64,000 bases of DNA, from NCBI RefSeq assembly GCF_051233475.1, contig NZ_JBKFGH010000002.1, forward strand, positions 248,001-312,000, given 5' to 3'. Of this stretch, positions 1 to 7,734 are shown piece by piece. A program made the position numbers and the translations under genes. The DNA comes from Bacillus_BU sp051233475. GTDB taxonomy: Bacteria; Bacillota; Bacilli; Bacillales; Cytobacillaceae. The notes beneath the pieces were generated by a model. The model ran no database searches. It was not told where the DNA came from and saw only the letters and a list, made by a program, of their open reading frames with translations. The stretch's first letter is position 1; the number at the start of each line of letters is the position of its first letter.

Positions 1-899
1 GCAGCCCCAGCCTCTTCAGCAATTTTAGCCAAAAAAGAAAAATCGACCGGCGCGCTTTTCGAGTGGACCATCATCACCCCTTGTGCCACCTTTGAAAACT
101 TGCCCATCATCCCGACCATGGACACTTTTTTCACCCCAAGCCGTTTGCACTGCTTCAGGGTAAAACCAACAAAATCCCCCATTTCAATAAAAGCCTCTTC
201 TGGGAGTTGAGGATATTGTCTCATTCCATATTTTTCACTGCGCCCGCCTGTGGTGATAACGACATGGTCACAGCCGCTGGCACGAGCCACGTTTAAGGCT
301 TGAACGATACTTGCTTTATAGGCAGACGTCGAAAATGGGACCACGATTCCGCGCGTCCCTAAAATCGAAATACCACCGATAATTCCCAAGCGGCCATTTA
401 ACGTTTTTTTGGCGATTTCCTCTCCGTCCGGAACTGAAATCACGATACTGATACCGTTGTTGGTGCCGAATTCCTTTAGCAATTCCTCGGCAGTCTCCGT
501 AATCATTTTTCGGGGGACAGGATTAATTGCTGCTTCACCCACAGGGACCGGTAATCCTTCTTTCGTGACACGTCCGACACCAACGCCGCCATCTAGTGTA
601 GTGCCGGGTTGGTCTGACCATGTCACCGTTGCGATTATTTCCGCTCCATGCGTGGCGTCCGGATCATCTCCACCGTCCTTGATTACCGTTGCTTGTGCTT
701 TTGTTTCGTATACTTCACAGTTTTCAATTTGAAAAGTAGCAAACCGGCCCACTGGAAGGAAAATCGTTGCTTCCGTTTGTCTTTCTCCGGTGAGCAAAGC
801 AGTGAGCGCGGCCTTTGCCGCAGCCGTTGCGCACGCTCCTGTTGTATAGCCTTGTCTTAATTTTTTTTGTTGATTAGTGTCATGGACTTCTTCGGACAT
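1..899 (-). CDS. cbiD: Cobalt-precorrin-5B C1-methyltransferase CbiD (3' end outside window)
   Basis: The reverse-strand frame opens at ATG 899-897 and stays open to base 1, so the C-terminus lies outside the window. The translation contains the CbiD N-terminal signature LRQGYTTGACATAAAKAAL, the region KDGGDDPDATHGAEI, and later GGISILGTRGIVVPFS and VITTGGRSEKYG. CbiD is the C1-methyltransferase of the anaerobic (early cobalt insertion) cobalamin pathway, acting in the cytosol on cobalt-precorrin-5B. It is the next cbi gene after cbiC on the same strand, as in the B. megaterium cobI operon. It is separated from cbiC by about 690 bp holding a tandem repeat array, unusual in an otherwise tightly packed operon. 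The ribosome binding site is weak (AAGG about 5 nt before ATG). Confidence 0.93.
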   Translation of the reverse strand, partial: MSEEVHDTNQQKKLRQGYTTGACATAAAKAALTALLTGERQTEATIFLPVGRFATFQIENCEVYETKAQATVIKDGGDDPDATHGAEIIATVTWSDQPGTTLDGGVGVGRVTKEGLPVPVGEAAINPVPRKMITETAEELLKEFGTNNGISIVISVPDGEEIAKKTLNGRLGIIGGISILGTRGIVVPFSTSAYKASIVQALNVARASGCDHVVITTGGRSEKYGMRQYPQLPEEAFIEMGDFVGFTLKQCKRLGVKKVSMVGMMGKFSKVAQGVMMVHSKSAPVDFSFLAKIAEEAGA

Positions 900-1007
900 G
901 ATTACCTTGATTCCTCGCTTGGTTCTATGTCGTTTTTTTCAACTCTTATTTAAATGCCTGTGCAATGTAAAAACCTGTGAGCATTACCACTTTTCTTTAG
1001 GCATTCT

Positions 1008-1545
1008 GGGGTAGGATCATGTGCTGATCGTTCCCAGTTTCCTGATTTTTGTGCCTTCTCGGGCACGACCACGCGATGATCATTCCCGTCTTCCTGCTTT
1101 TTGCGCCTTTTCGGGCACGATCACGCGCTGATCGTTCCCGTCAGCTCAACTTTTCCGCCTCCACGGGCACATTCACGCGCTGATTGTTCCCTTCTTCCCC
1201 ATTTTTTCGCCTTCACGGGCACATTCACGCTCTGATCGTTCCCGGCTTCCTCATTTTTTCGCTTCCTCGGGCACATTCACGCGTTGATCGTTCCGGTCAA
1301 CTCACTTTTTCTTCCTCCACGGGCACATTCACGCGCTGATTGTTCCCGTTAACTCACTTTTTCCGCCTCCACGGGCACATTCACGCGCTGATCGTTCCCG
1401 ACTACTCACTTTTTCTGCCTCCACGGGCACATTCACGCTCTGATCGTTCCCGTCTTCCTCATTTTTTCGCTTCCTCGGGCACATTCACGCGCTGATCGTT
1501 CCCGTCTTCCCCATTTTTCCGCCTCCACGGGCACAATCAAACAGT
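1008..1545. repeat. Ten-copy 52-bp tandem repeat between cbiC and cbiD
   Basis: CGGGCAC begins at 1060, 1112, 1164, 1216, 1268, 1320, 1372, 1424, 1476 and 1528, an exact 52-bp period, with a degenerate copy near 1008. Each unit has a conserved 29-nt block that starts CGGGCAC and ends GTTCCCG, an imperfect inverted repeat around a GCGC centre. A more variable 23-nt pyrimidine-rich spacer (on the plus strand) follows. The array fills most of the 690-bp gap between two cotranscribed genes. A period of 52 is not a multiple of 3 and stops occur in all frames, so it is not coding. The rest of the 900-1589 gap shows nothing recognisable. Confidence 0.92.
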
Positions 1546-1589
1546 TCAACCCCTCATAAGCATAAGAACCAACTTTCTCCAATAATCCA

Positions 1590-2237
1590 CTACACCTGTT
1601 CAGCAAGCAGTGTTATCGCATTTAGCGCAGCAACCGTTACCGTGCTGCCACCCTTTCGTCCAACATTGGTGATGAACGGAATATTAAGCTTGGCCAGTTC
1701 TTCCTTTGATTCCGCCGCAGAAACAAATCCAACCGGAAGACCAATGACCAATCCTGGCTTTGCTTCACCTTCTTTTACAAGACGAATTAATTCTAATAAA
1801 GCAGTAGGCGCGTTCCCGATTGCAAAAATTCCGCCGTCTGCTTCACGAATTGCTTTTCTCATCGAGATAATCGCGCGAGTAGTATTCAAACGCTTCGCTT
1901 CCTCAACAACATCCGGGTCTGATATATATACCTTCACTTCGCCGCCGTATTTTTCGATTCTTGCTTTGTTTACGCCGCTTTGAATCATTTGCACATCTGC
2001 AACGACTTGTTTACCACTGCGAATCGCGTTAATTCCTGCTTCAATTGCATCCCGATGAAATAATAAACTTTTTCCTAATTCAAAATCGGCCGAAGCATGA
2101 ATAACCCGTTGCGCAACCTTGTATTGTTCAGGAGTAAACGGATGTTCCCCCACCTCTTCATCAATCATTTGAAAACTTACTGTTTCGATTTGTTGCGGTT
2201 GAATTGTTACTGGTTTAAACTCTGTACGGAAATCCAT
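1590..2237 (-). CDS. cbiC: Cobalt-precorrin-8 methylmutase CbiC
   Basis: The 215-residue product matches the CbiC/CobH family: QRVIHASAD carries the conserved histidine (about residue 47) that moves the C11 methyl to C12, and RKGGSTVTVAALNAI lies near the C-terminus. It converts cobalt-precorrin-8 to cobyrinate in the cytosol. A TTG at 2261 gives a longer frame, but the GGGAG about 12 nt upstream and the normal family N-terminus favour ATG 2237. It lies 35 nt after cbiJ on the same strand and precedes the 52-bp repeat array. Its length is usual for the family. Confidence 0.93.
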   Translation of the reverse strand: MDFRTEFKPVTIQPQQIETVSFQMIDEEVGEHPFTPEQYKVAQRVIHASADFELGKSLLFHRDAIEAGINAIRSGKQVVADVQMIQSGVNKARIEKYGGEVKVYISDPDVVEEAKRLNTTRAIISMRKAIREADGGIFAIGNAPTALLELIRLVKEGEAKPGLVIGLPVGFVSAAESKEELAKLNIPFITNVGRKGGSTVTVAALNAITLLAEQV

Positions 2238-2272
2238 ACTAATACCCATCTCCCTGTTCAAAAATTTTTCTA

Positions 2273-3046
2273 TTAAGTGCAGGATAATAAAGCAGTTTTT
2301 AAAGCTATCAACACACCTGAAAAATCACGGTAAACCTGACCATAATTTATCACCGGCCGACTAATCAGAATGGTTTCAATCCCCAATTCCTGTGCCGCTG
2401 CGATCTTCTCGTCTACCGAACCAATTTGTCCGCTCTCTTTTGTAACCATCAAAGTAACGCCATATTGCTTATATAGGGCCTTATCGAACTCTTTCGTAAA
2501 AGGCCCCTGGATGGCAATGATATTCTTTTGAGGAAGCCCCAGACTTTCACATTTTTCAAGATTATCAATTCTAGGTAACATCCGTGCGATGAGCCTCACA
2601 TCCGGGATTCCTAACAATTTTTCGGTAAAAATTTGGAGTGTTTTACTGCCGGTTGTCAGCATGATCACACCCTTTTTGCGAGCGGCAGCCTCTGCTGCTT
2701 CCTCGTAGCTTTCTACAACTGTTAGTTTTTCATATTGATAGACCTGGGACTCACGCTCATAACGAATGTAAGGAACGCCAGCGTTTTCCGCAGCGCTCAT
2801 TGCATTTCGAGATGCTTCTTCCGCAAACGGGTGACTGGCATCGACGACAGCCTGCACTGCCTTTTCCTCTATGAAACTAGTCATTTCCACTGCCGTTAAT
2901 CGACCAACTCGCACATCGATTCCCACCTGTTGCAGTTCCTTCGCTGCATTTTCTGTTACAACCGTGGCGATGAGCGGGTAGCCCGCTTCTTTTATTTTTA
3001 ATGCAAGATTCCGAGCATCACTTGTTCCAGCCAGAACGAGAATCAT
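2273..3046 (-). CDS. cbiJ: Cobalt-precorrin-6A reductase CbiJ
   Basis: The 257-residue protein begins MILVLAGTSDARNLALKIKE, the Rossmann-type start of the CbiJ/CobK family, and contains VVDASHPFAEEASRNA and a TTGSKTL block typical of precorrin-6A reductase. It reduces cobalt-precorrin-6A to 6B with a nicotinamide cofactor. Its ATG overlaps the TGA of cbiX (ATGA), so the two genes are probably translationally coupled. Position and order (cbiX-cbiJ-cbiC-cbiD) match the B. megaterium cobI operon. I see no anomaly. Confidence 0.93.
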   Translation of the reverse strand: MILVLAGTSDARNLALKIKEAGYPLIATVVTENAAKELQQVGIDVRVGRLTAVEMTSFIEEKAVQAVVDASHPFAEEASRNAMSAAENAGVPYIRYERESQVYQYEKLTVVESYEEAAEAAARKKGVIMLTTGSKTLQIFTEKLLGIPDVRLIARMLPRIDNLEKCESLGLPQKNIIAIQGPFTKEFDKALYKQYGVTLMVTKESGQIGSVDEKIAAAQELGIETILISRPVINYGQVYRDFSGVLIALKTALLSCT

Positions 3047-4077
3047 GATGGCTGACCTGCCTTTTCCTTTTGGGAATGCTCGTGATGATCATCTGTATGA
3101 TTGTGATCGTGGTGAGCATGGACATGACCATCGAGATGATCGTGGTCATGATGATGCCCATGATCGTGCCCCTGGCCATGATGATGTTCGTGATCATGAT
3201 CGTGCTCGTGCCCGTGCCCATGATGATGCCCATGGTCATGATCGTGGTCATGATCGTGGTGATGATGATGTATGTGCTCCATCACGCCAAGACGATATTG
3301 ACATGTATCGCAGTTCATTTTCACTTCATCCTTAAGCGCCTCATCGACTCGATCCATTAAAATCGTTTCTAATTTTGGATGAAAGCCGAAATAACCAGCC
3401 AGCTTGAATTCAATTCCAGGATATTTACCTTCAAAGTCAGAGATCATATTCTCAAGACGCTTGATTAAGATACCGGTGAACAAAAAATATGGTAAGATCA
3501 CTACTTTTTTTGCCCCCAGGCGGATGCAGCGATCAATCCCTTCATCGACAAGCGGGTTCGTTACACCCATAAAAGCCGATTCTACGAAGTTATATTTTGT
3601 TTTTTCCCATAAAAGCCTTGCCATTTTGTACAAATCGCTATTGGCATCCGGATCACTCCCGCCTCGGCCCAATAATAAAATGGCCGTATCCTCTCCGGGA
3701 CTGTCCACATCTTCCCCAATTTCCGCCAACCTTGTGGTAAGAATGGAAATGTTCTCTTCATGGATTCCAATCGGTCTGCCGTACGTGAATCCGACATGAG
3801 GATATTTTTGACGAGCCTCATCGATTGCTGCTGGGATGTGTATTTTTGAATGCCCTGCCGGTAAAAGCATGATCGGAATCACAACAATGTGGCTGGCCCC
3901 TTTTCCAACACAATTATCAATTCCCTGATTCACATTCGGGAGTTCAAACTCTAAAAAACATGTTTCGACTAGTAATGAAGAGTCCATCTGCTCCTTCATC
4001 TTCGCGATAAACTGTCGAACCTGATCGTTTCCTTCCTGATCCCTGCTTCCATGCCCAACAAATAAAATTGACTGCAT
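3043..4077 (-). CDS. cbiX: Sirohydrochlorin cobaltochelatase CbiX, long form with His-rich tail
   Basis: CbiX inserts Co2+ into sirohydrochlorin, the entry step of the anaerobic corrin pathway. The start MQSILFVGHGSRDQ has the first chelatase histidine (residue 9), and PAGHSKIH (about 73-80) has the second. The protein holds two chelatase-like halves. Residues 254-259 (MNCDTC) match the MXCXXC [4Fe-4S] motif known for B. megaterium CbiX. After it comes a tail of about 65 residues (roughly 268-335) made mainly of His, Asp and Gly, a probable cobalt-binding or storage segment. ATG is preceded by GGGGAGG. The tail DNA is a low-complexity run of GAC/CAT codons, which creates open frames on both strands that are not genes. 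Confidence 0.95.
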   Translation of the reverse strand: MQSILFVGHGSRDQEGNDQVRQFIAKMKEQMDSSLLVETCFLEFELPNVNQGIDNCVGKGASHIVVIPIMLLPAGHSKIHIPAAIDEARQKYPHVGFTYGRPIGIHEENISILTTRLAEIGEDVDSPGEDTAILLLGRGGSDPDANSDLYKMARLLWEKTKYNFVESAFMGVTNPLVDEGIDRCIRLGAKKVVILPYFLFTGILIKRLENMISDFEGKYPGIEFKLAGYFGFHPKLETILMDRVDEALKDEVKMNCDTCQYRLGVMEHIHHHHHDHDHDHDHGHHHGHGHEHDHDHEHHHGQGHDHGHHHDHDHLDGHVHAHHDHNHTDDHHEHSQKEKAGQPS

Positions 4078-4119
4078 TGTAGTTCCTCCCCTTATGTATA
4101 TCTGATTGTTCGTAAACGT

Positions 4120-5733
4120 TTAATCACCACATGCAGCTGCTTCGACTTCCAGCTTTGGTGTAATATCCTGGTACACGAAACCCTGCACTTGTTTTACACG
4201 CTTAAAGAATTTGTAGAAGCGCTCATTTGGATATCCCAAGTCCTTATAATCTTGAATAATATTCTCGACAATGCTGACGATTTGTTCCGGTGCAATCCCT
4301 TCTGCTACTATTTGCCCGGGATGACCATTGCGGCCTACTGTTTTCCCGCCTAAAAATAAATCAAATGCACCTTTGCGATAAACAATGCCAATATCCTCTT
4401 TTACCGCTCCATAACATGCCATTCCACACCCGTTAAAACCAAGCTTAAGCTCCTTCGGAAGCTCCATCCCGCCAAGCCTGCTCTCAAGTTCCTCCGCGTA
4501 AGGAATACTATCCTTCTTGTCACCATCACAGAAATCACAAGCCTTTATCGTCAAGACATCCCCGACAGGTGCTAAGCTAAATCCTGCTTCAGCCAATCTT
4601 TCAATTACCTCGTTCGGATTATAAGTCGGAATTTGCAATTTTAAATGATGATCCTGCGTGTACTCCATGATTCCGTTCTCACCAACTACCTCTGCCAAAA
4701 CTATCATTTGTCTAGCAGTAAATTTCTTATTGGCAACACCAGGGCTTACGGCCAATTCAAAAATGGTTTCCATGTCTTGCGGCGACACGTTCTGTTGAAA
4801 CGGCTCCACATTTTCGCCATTCACCATTTTCAAAGCAAGTTCGGCCATTTCCCGGAAGGAAAGCTCCTCGTTATTGGTCGCTTGCAATACTGGTGCTGGA
4901 TTTACTTGCTCAAGTGCCCACGGCTCGGCTTCCTTTTGCAAACGCTGGTGGAGCTTGAGCGGTTGCTCAGTTTGATTCAACGTATATTTCCGTTGATAGC
5001 CTCGCGGGGTAATCATTAAATCGTCATATAGAAACGTAGAGGAGTTCCCGATAATAACGGTCGTTAACATCCCGATCTCATGATTGAGCATTTCCTTTAA
5101 ATTTGTGACGACAACCTGCTCACGGTCGCGGTAGGCACTTTTAACTAAGCCAACCGGGGTGTCAGGTGAACGATACTTCAACAGAATCTGTTGAGCCTCA
5201 GCAATTTGCCGTGTTCTACGGCCACTTTTCGGATTATAAAGGGCAATGACAAAATCTGTTTTTGCTGCTGCGTCAATTCGGCTTTCAATCAAATTCCACG
5301 GTGTTAAATGGTCACTTAAGCTGATCGTACAAGCATCGTGCATGACTGGAGCCCCTAGTAATGACGCACAAGAATTAATCGCGGAAATACCAGGGATGAT
5401 TTCTACCTCAACACCGGTTTCTTTTTTCCAGCCCTTCTCAATCAGTACCTCGTAAATAAGACCGGCCATCCCATAAACACCGGCATCACCACTCGAGATA
5501 ACCGCCACCTTATTGCCTCGCTCCGCTTGCTTAACAGCTTCTTGAGCCCGGCTCACTTCTTCAGTCATACCGGTACTAATAATCTCTTGATCTGTTAATA
5601 ATCCTTCAATTAAGTCAACATACGTTTTATAACCGATTACCATATTACTTTCTTGAATGGCCTCTCTAGCTCTTTCTGTAACATGCGCAAAACTTCCCGG
5701 CCCAAATCCAATAACGAGCAGTTTCCCCTTCAT
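4120..5733 (-). CDS. cbiH60: CbiH60: precorrin-3 ring-contraction methyltransferase fused to a sulfite-reductase-like Fe-S half
   Basis: The 537-residue protein is a fusion. Residues 1-250 are a SAM-dependent CbiH/CobJ domain (MKGKLLVIGFGPGSFAHVT; SSGDAGVYGMAGL), which methylates C17 and contracts the macrocycle. Residues 330-520 resemble a nitrite/sulfite reductase half: CDFCDGDKKDS, then LGFNGCGMACYGAVKED, then DLFLGGKTVGRNGHPG, with cysteines placed for a 4Fe-4S cluster. This matches B. megaterium CbiH60 in size and composition. The stop is followed by a 42-nt gap to cbiX. The start ATG follows immediately after the stop of the Ni/Co transporter, so coupling is likely. Confidence 0.93.
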   Translation of the reverse strand: MKGKLLVIGFGPGSFAHVTERAREAIQESNMVIGYKTYVDLIEGLLTDQEIISTGMTEEVSRAQEAVKQAERGNKVAVISSGDAGVYGMAGLIYEVLIEKGWKKETGVEVEIIPGISAINSCASLLGAPVMHDACTISLSDHLTPWNLIESRIDAAAKTDFVIALYNPKSGRRTRQIAEAQQILLKYRSPDTPVGLVKSAYRDREQVVVTNLKEMLNHEIGMLTTVIIGNSSTFLYDDLMITPRGYQRKYTLNQTEQPLKLHQRLQKEAEPWALEQVNPAPVLQATNNEELSFREMAELALKMVNGENVEPFQQNVSPQDMETIFELAVSPGVANKKFTARQMIVLAEVVGENGIMEYTQDHHLKLQIPTYNPNEVIERLAEAGFSLAPVGDVLTIKACDFCDGDKKDSIPYAEELESRLGGMELPKELKLGFNGCGMACYGAVKEDIGIVYRKGAFDLFLGGKTVGRNGHPGQIVAEGIAPEQIVSIVENIIQDYKDLGYPNERFYKFFKRVKQVQGFVYQDITPKLEVEAAACGD

Positions 5734-6447
5734 CTAAATTCCACCTTTCAATATTTCAACGAGCATGGTGATTCCAAGCACTAAGCTGTAAATTCCAGTA
5801 ACTAAACCAAGTAAAAGAAATAAGGATTTTCTTAATCGAGCCTTCATAAAACCCCAAGTAAGCAGGAAGGCGATTAGAACAGTTGAAATTAACAACCCGA
5901 CCACAAACAAAATCAATTGAACGGTGGCTGCCGCAAAAGTATGATCTCCGGTAACATTGGTGAGGATCGTAATTTGCGTCGGACTTTCAACCCCTATTCC
6001 ATGAATAACACCGATAATAAAAGCACTAATGATTCCGAGGTGCAAAGGGGTTAACCGTTTTTCAATCCCTTTTAGGTTTGTTTTTTCAGCACATTTTGCT
6101 AGAAAAAGAAAAATGATTTGCAAGCGGCTTTTATACTCGTACCCTTCTTTTTGTTGGAAGAGTGAATACATCATATATCCACCTAGAATCACAAGCGTGA
6201 CCCCTACCAATAGTTCCATTTTTTGCCTGGTTTGTTCAGACATCTCTAATCCAAGGTAAATGGAAATAAATCCAATCGTAAGGACAATCGTGCCATGCCC
6301 TAATGCATACATCATCCCAAGTGATAGCTGCTTTCTTTTCTTCTTTTCACTGCCGACCATATCAGCAATTGCTGCAACATGATCCCCATCCATCCCATGG
6401 CGCATCCCAATCAAAATCGCTAATAGTGAATAAGTATATAATTCGAT
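5734..6447 (-). CDS. NiCoT-type nickel/cobalt transporter, first gene of the cobalamin operon (apparent AUC start)
   Basis: This multi-helix membrane protein contains RHGMDGDHVAAIAD, the HX4DH metal signature of nickel/cobalt permeases (HoxN/NixA family), plus GVIHGIGVESPTQITIL, a second typical motif. It probably imports Co2+ for CbiX. It occupies the cbiW position of the B. megaterium operon. The frame stays open upstream to 6618, but that extension runs through the riboswitch terminator (6541-6571), so it cannot be the normal N-terminus. A strong GGGGAGG (6454-6460) sits 6 nt before an in-frame ATC at 6447-6445, with no ATG, GTG or TTG nearby. I infer initiation at AUC, or an ATG lost by mutation. 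The next Met is 14 codons in, at the signature itself. Confidence 0.85.
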   Translation of the reverse strand: MELYTYSLLAILIGMRHGMDGDHVAAIADMVGSEKKKRKQLSLGMMYALGHGTIVLTIGFISIYLGLEMSEQTRQKMELLVGVTLVILGGYMMYSLFQQKEGYEYKSRLQIIFLFLAKCAEKTNLKGIEKRLTPLHLGIISAFIIGVIHGIGVESPTQITILTNVTGDHTFAAATVQLILFVVGLLISTVLIAFLLTWGFMKARLRKSLFLLLGLVTGIYSLVLGITMLVEILKGGI

Positions 6448-6460
6448 GAAAATCCTCCCC
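6445..6460 (-). promoter_or_regulatory. Strong ribosome binding site facing a non-canonical AUC codon
   Basis: On the minus strand GGGGAGG (6460-6454) is followed after 6 nt by ATC (6447-6445), in frame with the Ni/Co transporter. This site decides the start: initiation further upstream would require translating the terminator hairpin. Confidence 0.6.
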
Positions 6461-6503
6461 TTTTCGCTTACGTCGTTTTCAAATCGCTGTGTTGGACTTG
6501 CCA

Positions 6504-6525
6504 GTTGATTTCCGCTCCAATCAAC
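6504..6525. repeat. 22-bp remnant of the 133-bp GC-rich repeat
   Basis: This 22-bp sequence equals the left end of the 12982-13114 repeat (GTTGATTTCCGCTCCA) joined to its right end (CCGCTCCAATCAAC) through the shared CCGCTCCA. It can fold as a 7-bp stem (GTTGATT/AATCAAC). It sits in the 5' leader of the cobalamin operon, between the riboswitch terminator and the first gene. Confidence 0.7.
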
Positions 6526-6540
6526 AAGTGAATAAAAATC

Positions 6541-6571
6541 CAAATAAAAACACCCCTGATCAGCAGGGGTG
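6541..6571 (-). terminator. Riboswitch-controlled terminator before the Ni/Co transporter
   Basis: On the minus strand ACCCCTG and CAGGGGT form a 7-bp stem with a 5-nt loop, followed by GTTTTTATTTG. It lies between the promoter-distal cobalamin riboswitch and the first gene and is the likely OFF switch at high adenosylcobalamin. Confidence 0.85.
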
Positions 6572-6657
6572 CGTAATAAATACATGGCAAAGTTGCCAAA
6601 AAAGCATTTTATCAGCACTTCCCACCCATAAGCCCGTAGGTTTTAGAAGTGTCTAGG

Positions 6658-6818
6658 TTAAGGCAGGTCTCCTGACTATGGTTCATTGTTCCAATGCGTC
6701 TTCCCAATTGTTCTTAGTGACAAATGCAATGGAACTCCCCAATACAGTGGCGGGTACCGTGACGGAATTTAACCGTTCTTCCCTTTTCACGCAATCTATG
6801 AATTTTGCGCACCTTTTC
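6658..6818 (-). promoter_or_regulatory. Cobalamin riboswitch, gene-proximal copy
   Basis: Minus-strand elements in order: GGTGCGC near 6812, a GGGAAGAACGG block, CCGCCACTGTATTGGGGAG (6735-6753), and the B12 box AGTCAGGAGACCTGCC (6662-6677). These are the conserved parts of the cobalamin (B12-element) aptamer. It is followed by the terminator at 6541-6571 and then the Ni/Co transporter and cbi genes. It probably represses the operon when adenosylcobalamin is abundant. Confidence 0.9.
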
Positions 6819-6894
6819 CTAAACGATATGTAGTTTTTGTTAGTCATTTTCGGTTCTATTAGAAGTGAAAGCGCAGTTGAACCATGTTAAAACG

Positions 6895-6930
6895 TAAAAA
6901 AATCCGTCCAGCAACGCCTGGACGGATTAA
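6895..6930 (-). terminator. Terminator between the two cobalamin riboswitches
   Basis: On the minus strand AATCCGTCCAG pairs with CTGGACGGATT (11 bp) around GCGTTG, followed by a run of T. It lies downstream of the distal riboswitch and upstream of the proximal one, so each aptamer has its own terminator. Confidence 0.88.
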
Positions 6931-7011
6931 TATAAACGAAAACAATCAAAGAGACTCTTTAGGTGCTTCCGTTTCACGTTCTCCATCCCCGAAGAAGCTG
7001 AAACTAGTTTC

Positions 7012-7186
7012 AATTAAGATTGGTCTCCTGACTCGTGTATCTTCCTACTACAGGACCTTCCCGTAAACACTATTTCTTGATAGTGTTAAACAGTGGTTCT
7101 CCTGGTTCGTCCACACATACAGTTGCGGGGGCAGTTCCGGTTTTTCACCTGATTCCCTATTAAGCCACATGGCACCTTAATTGACT
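7012..7186 (-). promoter_or_regulatory. Cobalamin riboswitch, promoter-proximal copy
   Basis: Minus-strand sequence has AGGTGCCATGTGG, AATAGGGAATCAGGTG, then GAACTGCCCCCGCAACTGTA and the B12 box GAGTCAGGAGACC near 7020-7032. This is a canonical full-length adenosylcobalamin aptamer. It differs clearly in sequence from the second copy about 200 nt downstream. Between it and its terminator (6895-6930) lies about 80 nt, including a TGAAACTAGTTTCA palindrome that could be part of the expression platform. No gene lies between the two aptamers. Confidence 0.92.
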
Positions 7187-7289
7187 ACTATATTAAATTA
7201 TTATTTACATTTACACATTCCACATAGAACTAATAAACATATTATCTTAATTTTCTTCATATTTCAACATTAAAATATAACAAATGTCA

Positions 7290-7344
7290 CTTCAACACAG
7301 CAAAGCGGCGGGGGACAGTCCCCCGCCGCTTTGCTGTGTTGAAG
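7290..7344. repeat. Intergenic palindrome, GGGGACAGTCCCC type (copy 1)
   Basis: A near-perfect 55-bp inverted repeat: GGGGGACAGTCCCCC at the centre, with 20-bp arms reading CTTCAACACAGCAAAGCGGC and its complement. Its right end touches the stop codon of the following minus-strand gene at 7345. It may act as a terminator-like hairpin or a non-autonomous mobile element. Confidence 0.9.
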
Positions 7345-7731
7345 TTATTGTACAGCTCTTCTGATTTCCCGGGTTTTTATTTTTTCCCTTAAAGAGGCAA
7401 CCGCAATCGAGCTTATAAGCCATAACAGAAGGCCTAAAATAATGCTCATGACCCAATCATGACTTGTTTGCAGAACGAGTAAAACAGTTGCCACACAAAT
7501 AACTCCACCAATCATACCAAAAACCGAACCGTTTGCAATTTTACCTGCTTTCTTTGAACCCGATGCGAGTCCGACCATAAACACCGCTGTTAGCATGACA
7601 GCCGGAAACGCAGCAAAGATCCCCGCAAGTAATTCCCAAGGTGATAATACCGTGACTAAGTAGCTTAACATGACCGCTGTTCCGCCTAGTAAAAAACGAA
7701 TCAATAATTCCTGCTTATTCATATTATCCAC
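7345..7731 (-). CDS. Small four-helix membrane protein, second of a pair
   Basis: A 128-residue hydrophobic protein with about four predicted membrane segments and a basic C-terminus (REKIKTREIRRA). It shares the pattern LLIRFLLGG(T/S)AV... and GIFAAFPAV with the gene just upstream (7735-8100), so the two are paralogues. This pattern resembles the DUF3147-type membrane proteins; I recognise no function. It lies 3 nt after its partner and in one strand-run with the formate/nitrite channel, so the pair may form a heteromer. The stop codon abuts palindrome copy 1. Confidence 0.8.
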   Translation of the reverse strand: MDNMNKQELLIRFLLGGTAVMLSYLVTVLSPWELLAGIFAAFPAVMLTAVFMVGLASGSKKAGKIANGSVFGMIGGVICVATVLLVLQTSHDWVMSIILGLLLWLISSIAVASLREKIKTREIRRAVQ

Positions 7732-7734
7732 CTT

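Noticed and set aside
1008..1545. CRISPR array
   Set aside because: The repeated block is followed by related, not unique, spacers at an exact 52-bp period, and there are no cas genes. It is a tandem repeat.
3018..3360. Several open frames on both strands in the CbiX tail (for example Met/Ile-rich and Asp/His-rich products)
   Set aside because: They are shadows of the low-complexity GAC/CAT codons for the His-rich tail of CbiX.
6448..6618. N-terminal extension of the Ni/Co transporter to 6618
   Set aside because: It would require translating the riboswitch terminator and the repeat scar; the RBS at 6454-6460 marks the start instead.
6884..7066. Plus-strand ORF in the cobalamin leader
   Set aside because: It overlaps a terminator and the B12 box of a minus-strand riboswitch and has no convincing RBS.
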